This document shows positions 24,144 to 36,109 of a stretch of 64,000 bases of DNA, piece after piece. The first letter of the stretch is position 1. Every line of letters begins with the position of its first letter. The stretch is from Cloeon dipterum (lineage: Eukaryota; Arthropoda; Insecta; Ephemeroptera; Baetidae). The notes below the pieces were generated by a model. That model was not told the DNA's origin. It was given only the letters and a program-made list of their open reading frames with translations, and did no database searches. A program made the position numbers and the translations under genes. Location of the stretch: contig NC_088787.1 in assembly GCF_949628265.1 (NCBI RefSeq), positions 34,274,844 to 34,338,843 of the forward strand. Reading direction: 5' to 3'.

Positions 24144-26261
24144 ATGAAACGGGAAGTGAAGACTCTGCTTAAATTGGCGAGGAGAAGGTCGAGGACAATG
24201 AGGAGAAGCAAAACGTTGAAAGATCTTGCAACAAGATCAATCATAACGAAATTGTGCACGCATCCTAAAGGCGGCGGTTGTAATTTGGCGAAATTACGTA
24301 AGTTTCAAAATATCGCTTGGTGAGAGAGTTAAATGTTGAAATAATAATTTACTTAATGGTTTTTACAGCTGCATGCTTGCGTGAGTCGTTGTTGCTTGAG
24401 TTGGTCAAACGCAGGTCGAACCAAAAAAAGGGAGAAGAGCAGAAACGTAACCTGCTACTGAGAAAAGCCGTTAACCTTTTGATCAGTTCCGAAACGAAAA
24501 AATTCGAGTTTGGAGGCTTACTTTCGTTCAGCAAAAGGAATTATGTCCTCCAAAACACATTCAAGGTATGTAATTCAGAATACAACATTTTTCCATAACC
24601 ACAAATTTTTGTTTCAAGCAGATCCTGCAAATTTTGACAAGAGCTCCCAACCTTGAGCACCTGATTCTCAACGTCAAAGAAAATTTCGCAAATTATCACT
24701 ATCCGCTTTTGGAGGAAAGGTCGATTCAAGCTATTTCAAGGATGGAGAATCTCAAAATTTTGAAGATTATCGACTTCGCTGTCAAATATGATGATATGAA
24801 ATCCATTTGCAAAGTTCTAAAAAAATTGCAATACGTGGAATTCTTTCACATTGACTTTTCTGACACGAGACTGGAGGATCTGGGCGCGGACATCGAAGAC
24901 TTTAAGTCGAGCTTTTCTCGACTTACGGTAATTTTGTTTGAATCAGCACGAGTAATGCTGTGCCCGTTCGAAAGGAAGTTGAAACGTCTGTGCCTGCAAA
25001 ACCTTCCCAATCTCAAGATCATCTACAAATTGCAAGATGACATAAATTGCGAGAGTCCACTCGAAGAATCGCTGATTCCAGTTGAACCTTGCGCTTTGCG
25101 TCACCTGTGCATTTCTCCCAGCACCTCTGACCTGCCAGCGGTATTCCCTGAAGTGACAGCTTTAAACGTATGTATTAGATAAAGCAATTTATTTTCATGC
25201 CTTTCTAGTCTAGATTTAACATATACATTTTTATTGGAATTAAAGATTTTTGCCAAAAAAATTTCTTGATATGTCTTTGTCAACTAAATAATTATACTAG
25301 CTAAATGTTTACCAATTGATTCTTTTCCAACAGGTACGTTTTCCGGATTATAAGACAAAAGACGAAGACAAGCTCAAATCAATTCTACGCTTCTCAAGCA
25401 TTGAATGTTTGCTTTTGAACGATCCGCCGACTTTTTCAATCTTTGAAAGATTTATCGGTGCTTATGGAGCAAATTTGCACACTCTGATTATCTACGCAGA
25501 GGAAAGTGTAATGGACGGGGAATCTCCGTCATTCAGAAGAATTTTCGCTTCCTGCCCACAACTCCAAAAGTTGGTTTTAAGTGGCGTTGACATATCTGAC
25601 GACAAGAAGCCAATAGACAACTTTGGACCGCTAAGAGAATTCAAGTGGTCACCTTAGTAAGTTTGAATTATTGGTCTGGAGGGCATGTTCCAGCAGTTCT
25701 CAAGATTTTAAATGTTTTGCGCAGATATGCCGACACAAATAAAATCCCAGATCCAATCTTTTATTTAAAAAAGAAAATTGTAGTCGAAAATGATTCTTTA
25801 ATTTCTATTTCAATTATTCTTTTTGTTTCAGTGATACTGGACTGCAGAAATTTGAAGTGACCAACATTCTCTCAGCTCTGCCAAACCTGGAGAAATTCAC
25901 CCTCTCAGAATTTGAATACCTGGACGTCAACGATCTTAAGAAGCTGGCATCGAACATTAAAGAAAATAGAATTTTAGGCAAGCTCACTGGAATTGAATTA
26001 ATATTCTCGGATTATGACGATATTGAAGATGATGATGACATTGACGTTTGTGGATTGTTTCGGGCTGTCAGAGACATAATCGCCAACGCTGCGGCATTTC
26101 TCCCCATTTTGGTTGACATTGAATTCAATTTTGGTTATCTATATTTGAATAGCTTATATCAGGACCAAATTCAGAAAATTGGTGAAAAGTTTCAGGAGTT
26201 GATCGGAGATGACAGTATCGCCAAGTTCATTCGTACAATTAAAAATAGAAAAATTGGCTGA
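24144..26261 (+). CDS. LRR protein with F-box-like N-terminus, array copy B
   Basis: Exons 24144-24297, 24369-24565, 24622-25167, 25334-25656 and 25832-26261 splice in phase to 549 residues. The layout is as in copy A: basic N-terminus, LPACLRESLLLELVKRRS motif, then leucine-rich repeats to the end (ENRKIG-like tail, here KNRKIG). The exon 5 acidic loop is long, with IEDDDDIDV. In exon 3 it shares FANYHY with copy D, VILFESARVML with copy A and LQDDINCESP with copy C, a mosaic pattern suggesting gene conversion. Frame intact; splice donors GTAAGT, GTATGT, GTATGT and GTAAGT. Confidence 0.8.
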
Positions 26262-26948
26262 ACATCTGTTAGCTCTTTGTTTTGCTGGTTTTGTTAAGAA
26301 ATTCTGGATTTCTTAAAATTCGTGCTGCTAATTATGAGTTAAATTAAAATAAAATTATACATATAATACTCTATTATTTTGTTTTCTGAAATAAAAAATT
26401 AAATGTTTTTATGGAAAATTTCTGCTTATCCAATGGGGGCCCGGGTTGCGATCAGTGTTGCTTTTCCTCCGGTCAGAAGTCAATATGGCGTCGAAATAAC
26501 GGAGGCTAATCAGGAGACAGTCCAGCGGCCGATCAGAAGCGTCAAAAAAGAGGCGTGCCGACCTAATGATTTAATTTCAGCGTATTTTATTACATTTCCA
26601 CGAGCCTGATGTGCCATCTAACGGTCTAGCAGTTTTCTTTGAGGTGACTGTAACGCATGCAGCTAGCAGAGCTCCAATTTGGAGGATGCTGGATGTACAA
26701 TAACAACTTTGATTAACGTTTATTTTTAATTGTCGTTTATTACACGGACAGTTTCAGCAGCAAAAAAGTTTTCAGCTTCTTTAAATGAGAGTGAAAATTA
26801 ATTTATACGATACAATTTTACTATAAATTAAATTTTCAGTGAAAAATATTTTTTAATAAAATACTTTGCAGTAAAAACAGATCTTTCCATCTTTAATAAT
26901 TTTGAATTGACCAGCCCGTTGGCTCGCATTGTTAAGGCATATTCTCAG
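26262..26948. other. 3' flank of copy B, non-coding
   Basis: Polyadenylation region, the shared gtcagaagtcaatatggcg block (26474) and a spacer also found in unit C at 35810-36109. The TTAA at about 26934 is the empty counterpart of the site where a 2.3-kb palindromic element sits in unit C. Confidence 0.5.
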
Positions 26949-27277
26949 GAGTGTCAAAGCAATGGGAGGTATTTAAGCAGTTGGGAGATCTAATACTGGC
27001 TACCCAATGTCAGAGATGGCAAAAAGTGGTTAGTTTAGTGACTCGAAATGCTCAAATTTCTCAACGGGCTGCTTTGCACATTTCCAGCATGCGTGATTTG
27101 GCTTCACGGGACGAATGTCTAGCGTTTCAATGCAGTCCTCGGTGCGGAGGCAAGTGGCCCTTGAGTGGGCTGGGTCCCTGTGCGGCCTGGTGCGCCCATG
27201 TTATCCGTTCGCGGTGTTATTGGGATTTCAGCATTCGTGCTAGTGCAGTGCGCGCCCTTCCCGCTCCGAGAGGACAG
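26949..27277 (+). other. conserved open frame with exon-like borders, unit B copy
   Basis: An open frame runs between an acceptor-like tattctcag and a donor-like gtataa. Unit C carries the same segment at 38421-38779. The two differ by indels totalling 30 bases, all in multiples of three (a 24-base and a 6-base change), leaving the frame open in both. The reading is Cys/Arg-rich (QCSPRCGGKWPLSGLGPC) with no known domain and no ATG at its start. It may be an exon of an unrecognised gene or simply GC-richer promoter-like sequence; its right end is the ccgctccgagaggacagg module also found in unit A and near 7.4 kb. Confidence 0.25.
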
Positions 27278-28541
27278 GTATAAAAAGAGCAAAAAATAGC
27301 ACTGGCGGGGATTTCTTAATTTAAAAATAAAATAGAACATGCCATTTTTTTCATTCACGAATTTTTCTCTTTTTTCAAAAAGGTTTTTTTCTTGTAACCA
27401 AATTTTGCAACAACGATCTTTGCAACACGCAAATTGTATGCTAAAATCCGAAAAGATACTGGGGTTGGTCGCTGCCACAGCGATCTTTTCCTAATTGTAT
27501 GAATTTGGCAAGAATTAACAACATATTTATTTTTAATTTAAGTGGAATGATACAGGGCAAAAATTGAAAATTATTTAAATTGTTGGATGCCATAAATAAT
27601 TGATCGATAAACAATTTGTTCAACAATTTGCAATAATAAAAAAGGACCTCGCTTCAGAAAAATTCAAAATTTGCCAATTTTCTCCAAAATGAGCGGTGCT
27701 TGAACATATTTTCTTGGCCTATTCCGATTCGTCTCGTCGAGATCTGTCCAATGGCGTATGCCACTTATTAGGGAAACTCTTGGTTTTGAAATTAAATCGG
27801 ATTTCAAGTAAGCAGACAGCCATTACCATTTTAAAAGCACGCTAACTTTCCAGCAAATTTTCTCGAAGAATTACAGTGCTTCTTAGGTCATTTTAGGCTT
27901 TATTTGAATCCTAAGGGACGAGTTTATGCACTGGCAAACACCAATTTCCAGGCTTTTGCAGTACCACTCCTCTTTAAATCTCTCCGAGCTACGCAACCGG
28001 CGTGACTCACGCCGCGTGCTCGGCGGAAAGAATAAACAAAAAAGCGGCAGGCGCTGACAAAGAGAGAAGAGCAAAGAGTTGGAATATATTGGAATAACTG
28101 CAACGAAAATTTTAAGAATAATGCCGAGATATAATTTAATTTAAGAAAAATAAGCCAAGGGTTAAACGACTCATGCTCACGTGATCCAATCATTGAATCG
28201 GCCGGAGGATGACTGCTGTTTTGACACAGTTTGGACGCAATTGACTTATTATAATTACTGATCAAAAGAGAGCTTTTCAACATCGTCATCTGCCGAACCT
28301 TTATTTTTTAGCGAGACTCGCAAATAAGATCGCCATTATATCTGCTCTCGGGGGTCGCATGCTTTGCCAAAGTGACAACAGTGCGACCTTTGGCCGGCGC
28401 CACAGCGAATTGCCGCCAAAAATCCACTCAAAACTACGAGTCATGCAGCGTAACATTGAGTCGTCCAGAAAGAATTTAACTTGCAATTAGTCCACGTTAA
28501 TTAATTGTCGCTATGACACGATCTAATAACTTTCATAATGG
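27278..28541. other. 3' block of unit B, non-coding
   Basis: Matches 19640-20791 of unit A and 38780-39560 of unit C. It holds AT-rich sequence, a copy of the dispersed gctacgcaaccggcgtga repeat at about 27988 and the shared terminal block. The minus-strand open frame at 27924-28289 is also present in unit A but shows no domain. Confidence 0.5.
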
Positions 28542-28904
28542 TAATAATTTTTGTATATTTGTGTAATTTGTTCTACACGGCTCTGTGAAACAATATTTCA
28601 AGTTCTATGACCAGTGCTTCGAGTGCAGGCGTGATCAACACTTTGCTACACCGCCGATTTAGCTCAATTCATTAATTTTCGTTTTGTGTTTTTATTGGCC
28701 TTTTAGCTCAACTAATCCTAGCATTATCATGTTATTTTTCCAAAAATATGTGTTTGACATGTGCGAAATAGTGACGTTAAGACGCGTCCTTGATATTTAG
28801 ATCAAATAAAATTTTTTTAAATTCTAGCTTCACGAGCACTCGATAAAACTAATAAAAAAACACATTTTTCCATATGTAAGAGTGATTAAAAAAATGATAA
28901 TTTT
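28542..28904. other. B/C junction spacer
   Basis: AT-rich single-copy-looking sequence between the end of unit B and the first bases shared by units C and D (tttcctccgaggcagaagc at 28914). No gene is seen. Confidence 0.4.
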
Positions 28905-31900
28905 CTTCCACCGTTTCCTCCGAGGCAGAAGCTGTAGAAATATAAAAGAGAACTGTCGAAGTTTGGATTTTACAGCTGCGCGATGGACCGCGCGCCGATT
29001 GGAGAAAGAAACCAGTCTGTGATTGGTTCGCTTTGCCGCTCCTCGGCCGCTGCGTAAACAAAAAGCGGGCAGAAGCTAGACGCGACTGCTCTGTTTTTTT
29101 AAGCTTTCCGCTTTTTCGTATGAGCTGGAGAATAATTTTGACTGCTGGGCACCTTGCATTGATTGGCCATGTTTGGAGCCAAAATTCGCGTTTTTGGCGA
29201 AATTTTCACACGGGAAGATAGGGAATCTTTAAGGTCAAGTACCTTAAATAGAATAGAATTATCCAAGGTCGTGGAAGGAAGGTTAGCCATCGTTGATTTT
29301 TCGATATAAAATAAGATGGAGAGGATGAAAAAGGGCGGCACAGTAAATTTAGAAATTATGATGGCAATGTGCGAGTTGCTTGTCTGTGAAGTCGAAAACG
29401 TCGATGCAAAGGTCACTTCGTCACATCTGGTTGGCTCGCAAGGCGTCACTGTGAGTGCAATGACCAAATAACGGTATTGTTTGGTCGCCCCGGCCAGTTT
29501 TTCGAAGAATTATTGTGAAAGGTGATTTATTTTGTTCTTTCGTAAATTGGTCATCTACCGTGTTTGGAAATGCTGTGCTTTGAAATGCGCCGGTGCATTG
29601 TGCGTTGGGTGCATTGCATGCACAGGGGGAGCGAAGAGAAGAGAAATCAGGCCGTTTATTCTCTCCCTTCCTTAATATTTTCGTCATCGCGTCAGTCTTT
29701 AGGTAGACGGGCAACAGAAAACACATTTTCCCTCGCTGCGTCTCTTCCGCGTGTGACTCCCTCGACGCCGGCATACAACTGCGTACGTGGTAGGTTTTCT
29801 CGCATTTTATTCGATTTTGTCCTTCGTGTCTTTGCCCACGACTAATTTGGAAGATTAAATCAGTCTTTTTTTCGATTCAAAAGACAAAACCTAGGCCTCT
29901 TTTAACTCTAGATATAATTCCTTTCTCCACAAATATTGATTAAATATACATGCTGTTCGCTACGTAATTTTAAAATTATCACCGGCCAATTCCTTTTAAT
30001 TTTTCTCTGCGTCAAAGCAGGAACGCGTCCGTAAAAAAATTAAGGTGGGTGCACGCACAAACAAATGCACCGACCCAAAGCAACAAAAGGCCGGAGATAC
30101 GGAGCGCGCTCAAAAGGGTGTTATTGTTAATATCTGCCGCTGCCACGCCGTTGTATTCTCCGACCACCCGGAAGGCCAAAAGGGAAAATAAATAATAATG
30201 CTCACCTTCTCGGACGGACAGACGGCCTTTTGCGATCTCTGCCGCCGAGCATCATTATTTACCACCCAACAATTTCGTCGTCCAACTCAGGGTGACGTGT
30301 CAATGAGATAGAATAACCCAGCGCTGTGCCGCCGAGCCCACGCCAATGCTCGCTCGACGTTTAAAGAATTGGAGAGAAATAGTTAAACGATTGAATTGAG
30401 AGGCAGCACCCGCGATTGAGAAGTTTTACGGATGGCCCGGCGGCAGCGAGGGCTTGCCTGGAAAATTGATCACGAAACTTTTTTTTTTTTTTAAATAAAC
30501 TCGAATACTGATTATGAATACTTTTAGCCATGGGAAAGATAAATTTTGATGCAGCGACTGCGAGAATAGGATGGGAGAGAAAGCAGCGCAATGAATAACT
30601 CCCCCAGTCGCTCAGATTCAGTGTCCAGCACAAAAAGATCCTTCGGCGGCTGCTATTTGCCTTGGAACAGCTTTGCTTTGGTACTGATCGGCAGGGAAAC
30701 AAAATTGCAGATCGGTCCAGCCACGATTTTCGTGCAGCGCAGTGTCGAAAATAAATAAAATCTTACGTCATTTTATATTTGAGCACAGTATTGATAGGCC
30801 TATTTCTAATTATTATCGGGCGATGAAGAAATTAGAACAAAACAAAAGAATATAATTTTAAAACAAAAACCGCCGTTCTCCCCGCCGTTTCCGAAATTAA
30901 AATCAAAGAGTTCCAAATTTCCATACTGATCAATTCTACTACTAGAGCCAAAAATTACAGAATATGTCTCATTAATTTTTATTAAATTGGAAGAATCGAT
31001 CTATTTCGGAGCAAATGCTTGATTTTATCCTTCAGAGAACGCACCTGCCGATGCACAAAAGCTCGATTGAGAGTGCAGGTGCTGCTAGCGAGCAGGCAAA
31101 GGCAGCGCTCGCACCTTTCGGTAACAATAACGCACACAAACAGGTATGCCATCTGCAGGTATCAAGTGGAAGGCCATCTTATTAATCGCTCGCCGTCGCG
31201 TGTGACGGCCGTGTCGGGCAGATGCGCGTCTTCAATAAATCACGAGAGTAGCTTCAAAATCTGATACCTGGCGGAAATAGTAAGTCGACTCAATTAGATA
31301 ACCTCATTTATGTAATTATCAAGCGAAAATCGCCCTTCTGGCAATGGTGGAGGTTCGAGGGCACTGCTTCTTTGGTCGGGTGCAGGGGTTGTTTGGCTCG
31401 AGGGGTCGTAAACAAACCGACTGACGCTAGCATGCGCGGGAGGCTCCCAACCGCGGCGCAAAATAAAGAGGCCGATCTCCGTGAGTTGTGGCTTGGGGTT
31501 TGCGAAAGCCGCCGGAGGCACCAAGCCCATCTTTTTCGCCAGCAAATGTTGTTCCAGGAGCCAAACGGTTTGATAAGAGCTCCGCAGATGCCCGTTGAGT
31601 AAACCGCTTCCCTATCCTTCTGGTTGAAAAAATTGGCAAATCGGCAAAACGTTTTAAGTCGATTTTCGTGGGAACAGGGGTGGCCGGGGGTGGCGGTGGG
31701 ACACCTATCGGATGCAGAATTTTACGACGAGTACGGTCAACATTGGTTTTTGCCCTTGCGACCCATAGGAGAAGAGCTAGAAATTTTTAAAGGGGAAAAA
31801 CGCTGTTTGTGACATATCAAAATTCTGTTTTTTGGGGCATGGCCGGGGCCCCGCGGGCCGGCGGCCGGTTCTTTCTACTTCAGACGATGCACCTCAATAG

Positions 31901-32302
31901 TGCCTGTCTGCTCGTGTGCGGTTTTTCAAACCCGACCATTTTTCGAAACGCGGCGCGATTTTTTTCGGCAAAATTTTCAAAAAAGTCCAAAATGTTTAAA
32001 AAAAAATCGCCATGACCCGAGGTATTCCGCCAAGGGGCTCCAACCATTGGTGATATATTTTGTTTGTAACAATTTTAAACATTATTTTTATCAATAATTT
32101 AGCAAAAGGCGAAAGGAAATTTTGTTTAGAAATGTTTAATTCATCTTGACCGTTCTTGAAACTGAATGGTTATATTAAATGATGCAACATCTAAATCACA
32201 TCTTGAATTATTTTATAATTTTGTGTTGAATTTTTAAATGAGCAAAATTAAATTTAATAATTTTAATAAGCTATACAATCATTATTTTCACAGGAAATCA
32301 AC

Positions 32303-34401
32303 ATGAAACGGAAAGTGAAGACTCTGCTTAAATTGGCGAGGAGAAGGTCTAGGAGAATGAGGAGGAGCAAAACGTTGAAAGATCTTGCAACAAGATCAAT
32401 CATAACGAAGTTGTGCACGTATCTTAAAGGCGGTGGTCATAATTTGGCAAAATTACGTAAGTTTCAAAGAGTTTAATGTTAAAATAATAGTTTACTTAAT
32501 GGTTTTTACAGCTGCATGCTTGCGTGAGACGTTGTTGCTTGAGTTGGTCAAACGCAGGTCGAACCAAAAAAAGGGAGAAGAGCAGAAACGTAACCTGCTA
32601 CTGAGAAAAGCCGTGAACCTTTTGATTAGTTCCGAAACGAAAAAATTCGAGTTTGGAGGCTTACTTTCGTTCAGCAAAAGGAATTATGTCCTCCAAAACA
32701 CATTCAAGGTATGTAATTCAGAATACAACATTTTTCCATAACCAAAAATTTTTGTTTCAAGCAGATCCTACAAATTTTGACAAGAGCTCCCAACCTTGAG
32801 CACCTGATTATCAACGTCAAGGAAAAGTTCGAAAATCATCACTATCCGCTTTTGGAGGAGAGGTCGATTCAAGCTATTTCAAGGATGAAGAATCTCAACA
32901 TTTTGAAGATTATCGAGTTCCCTGTCAAATATGATGATATGAAATCCATTTGCAAAGTCCTAACAAATTTGCAATACGTGGAATTCTTTCACATTGACTT
33001 TTCTGACACGAGACTGGAGGATCTGGGCGCGGACATCGAAGACTTTAAGTCGAGCTTTTCTCGGCTTACAGTATTTTTGTTTCAATCAGCACGAGGAATG
33101 CTGTGCCCGTTCGAAAGGAAGTTGAAACGTCTATGCAAGCAGCATCTGCCCAATCTCAAGATCATCTACAAATTGCAAGATGACATAAATTGCGAGAGTC
33201 CACTCGAAGAATCGTTGATTCCAGTTGAACCTTGCGCTTTGCGTCACCTGTGCATTTCTCCCAGCACCTCTGACCTGCCAGCGGTATTACCTGAAGTGAC
33301 AGCTTTAAACGTATGTGTTAGATAAAGCAATGTATTTTTATGCCTTTCTAGTCTAGACATAACATATAAATTTTTATTGGAGTTAAAAAATTTTGCCAAA
33401 AAATTTCTTGATATGTCTTTGTCAACTAAATAATTATTTGCTTAAATGTTTACCAATTGATTCTTTTCCAACAGGTATATTTTCCGGAGGATGAGACAAA
33501 AGACGAAGACAAGCTAAAATCAATTCTACGCTTCTCAAGCATTGAATGTTTGGTTTTGAACGATCCGCCAACTTTTTCAATCTTTGTAAGACTTATCGGC
33601 GCTTATGGAGCAAATTTGCACACTCTGATTATCTACGCAGAGGAAAGTGTGCTGGTTGGGGAATCTCCGTCATTCAGAAGAATTTTTGCTTCCTGCCCAA
33701 AACTCCAAAAGTTGGTTTTAAGTGGCGTTGACATATCTGACGACAAGAAGCCAATAGACAACTTTGGACCGCTAAGAGAATTCGAGTGGTCACCTTAGTA
33801 AGTTTGAATTATTGGTCTGGAGGGCATGTTCCAGCAGTTCTCAAGATTTTAAATGTTTTGCGCAGATAGAAGGTTACACAAATAAAATCCCAGATCAAAT
33901 CTTTTATTTAAAAAAAAATGCAGTCGAAAATGATTCTTTAATTTCTATTTCAATTATTCTTTTTGTTTCAGTGATACTGGCCTGCAGAAATTTGAAGTGA
34001 CCAACATTCTCTCAGCTCTGCCAAACCTGGAGAAATTCGCCCTCTCAGAATTTGAATACCTGGACGTCAACGATCTTAAGAAGCTGGCATCGAACATTAA
34101 AGAAAATAGAATTTTAGGCAAGCTCACTGGAATTCAATTAATAGTCCCAGACTATTGGGATATTGAAGATGATGATGACATTGACGTTGGATTGTATCGG
34201 GCTGTCAGAGACATAGTCGCAAACGCTGCGGCATTTCTCCCCGCTTTGGTTGACATTGAATTAAGTTTTGCTGGTTATCGAAATTTGAATAGTTTTTATC
34301 AGGACCAAATTCAGAAAATTGGTGAAAAGTTTCAGGAGTTGATCGGAGATGACAGTATCGCCAAGTTCATTCGTACAATTGAAAATAGAAAAATTGGCTG
34401 A
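32303..34401 (+). CDS. LRR protein with F-box-like N-terminus, array copy C
   Basis: Exons 32303-32456, 32512-32708, 32765-33310, 33475-33797 and 33972-34401 splice in phase to 549 residues. Same plan as A and B. Distinctive residues are KQHLPNLK in place of QNLPNLK, VYFPEDE at the start of exon 4, and the acidic loop YWDIEDDDDIDV in exon 5. It shares FENHHY with copy A, VFLFQS with copy D, and LQDDINCESP plus the three-base-longer exon 4 with copy B. The frame is intact. Function as an SCF substrate receptor is inferred from the fold only. Confidence 0.8.
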
Positions 34402-36109
34402 ACATCTGTTAGCTCTTTGTTTTGCTGGATTTGTTAAGAATGTCTCGATTTCTTAAAATTCGTGCTGCTAATTATGAGTTCAATTAAAATAAAATCATAC
34501 ATAATACTCTATTTGTTTCATTTTCTGAAATAAAAAATTAAATGTTTTGATGGAACATATCTGCTTATGCTTATCTAAATTAAAGTTTCGTAGGTGGGGT
34601 GTTTTTCCACTTTTCGGCATCGAGCAGCAAAAGGAGGTGCCGGTGCTCATGCGCGGCCAGCTGACCCATGATGATAATCTCAGAGATAGAGACGTTTCCC
34701 TGCTCGACATGCGACGCAGCGTCCGTCACTGCTTGTTGATGTGGAAGATTCTTTGCGCATTCCAAATCAAATAAATAGAACACGGCAAAACCATGCATCT
34801 AGTTGGAATTAAATTGAGTGGGAAAACATTGGCAGAAACTCAGAATTAATATATAGACGTAGTCATTCATTCAGCACCAGCACTTCGCCGCCTGCATAAT
34901 TATACCGATTTTGAGATATTGGAGCCCATAGAAAAATTCAAATTTTATTTTCCGGGTTTTGAGCTGTCCGTTGCGACCAGTACGCATCGCCAACAATGGT
35001 TTTATTTATCTCTAATTTCGAACGCTCTTCCAATCCTCGACCACGAACCCTCATTAGATAGGTATTTGGCTCGGCATTCGTAGGAAATTCCCTGATGACC
35101 TTTTCCAGGGTTCCCCGACCTGAGGGCCTTTCTGCGGTGCGTTTTTAATGCTTTTTCTGCAGTTTATTCTGGCACATTTGACGATGCACTGAGACTGTTT
35201 TTACTCATAGCCTGTAACTACCCTTACTCAGGTGGGCACCACCTGGTAACTGTTTTATCGTGGTTTTGCCGCCGCAATCGGTTATTATTTGCTCATTCGG
35301 TGGCGTGATCGGCCTTTTCCTCTTCAATAGACAAAATAAACATTAAAATAAATCTCGCGTCTTTCACAAAAATGGTTTTATTTTTGCCTAAATTCAACCG
35401 CTCGTCCGATCGTCGACCACGAACCCACGTTGGACATGCTTCGGAAATGGCTTCACCCTGAAATCCACACAGAAATCCAAACTAAGACTGGTGAGTTCGC
35501 ACAAAATCTTCTTCTCAGCCACCAACGACGTCAGTTTTCCAAGATTCTCAACACATGATAACAAGAGAGGGAAACTTTCTGCAGACTTGGTGATGGATAA
35601 ATTTAATTAAGTTTATAGACATATTGAAAATCTTTTCGGGCCTTGTTTTCCGTGCATTCCTTTTTTGAACGTGTAAAAAATTCAGCGGCAGAGGCAGCAT
35701 CGCGACAAATAAGAAAAAGATGCTTTTGTGCGGCGTGGGAGAGAGCGCGTCGCTGCCTGCCGTCCCGCACTGTGGGGATGAATGCACCTACCGGTCTTTT
35801 GTTGCTTTTCTTTGAGGTGACTGTAACGCATGCAGCTAGCAGAGCTCCAATTTGGAGGATGCTGGATATAAAAAAACAACTTTGATTAACGTTTATTTTT
35901 ACTGGTCGTTTGTTAAACGGACTCAGTTTGAGCTGCAAAAAAGTTTACAGCTTCTTAAATGAGAGTTAAAATTAATTAAAACAATACAATTTTACTATTC
36001 AAATTAAAATTTCATTAAGAATTACTTAAAGAAAATACTTTGCGGTAAAAACAGATCTTTCCATCTTTAATAATTTTGAATTGACCAGCCCGTTGGCTCG
36101 CATTGTTAA
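34402..36109. other. 3' flank and spacer of unit C
   Basis: Contains the polyadenylation region of copy C and, at 34580-34798 on the minus strand, a 72-codon open frame with GC-ending codons (SHVEQGNVSISEIIIMGQL) that looks like a relic exon of an unrecognised gene. Two related segments, 34995-35080 and 35365-35440, share aatggttttattt and cgaccacgaaccc. The block 35810-36109 matches 26630-26934 of unit B. No complete gene is seen. Confidence 0.4.

Larger units (their letters stand above)
20944..28541 (+). repeat. segmental duplication unit B (about 7.6 kb)
   Basis: Parallel to unit A throughout: leader block 20944-21700, upstream non-coding block to 24120, LRR gene 24144-26261, 3' block ending at the same ctaataactttcataatgg. 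It lacks the LINE insertion and the cassette seen at 12762 in unit A. Instead it has a related module at 26949-27290 within its 3' flank. The upstream block has no supported coding frame. Confidence 0.85.
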
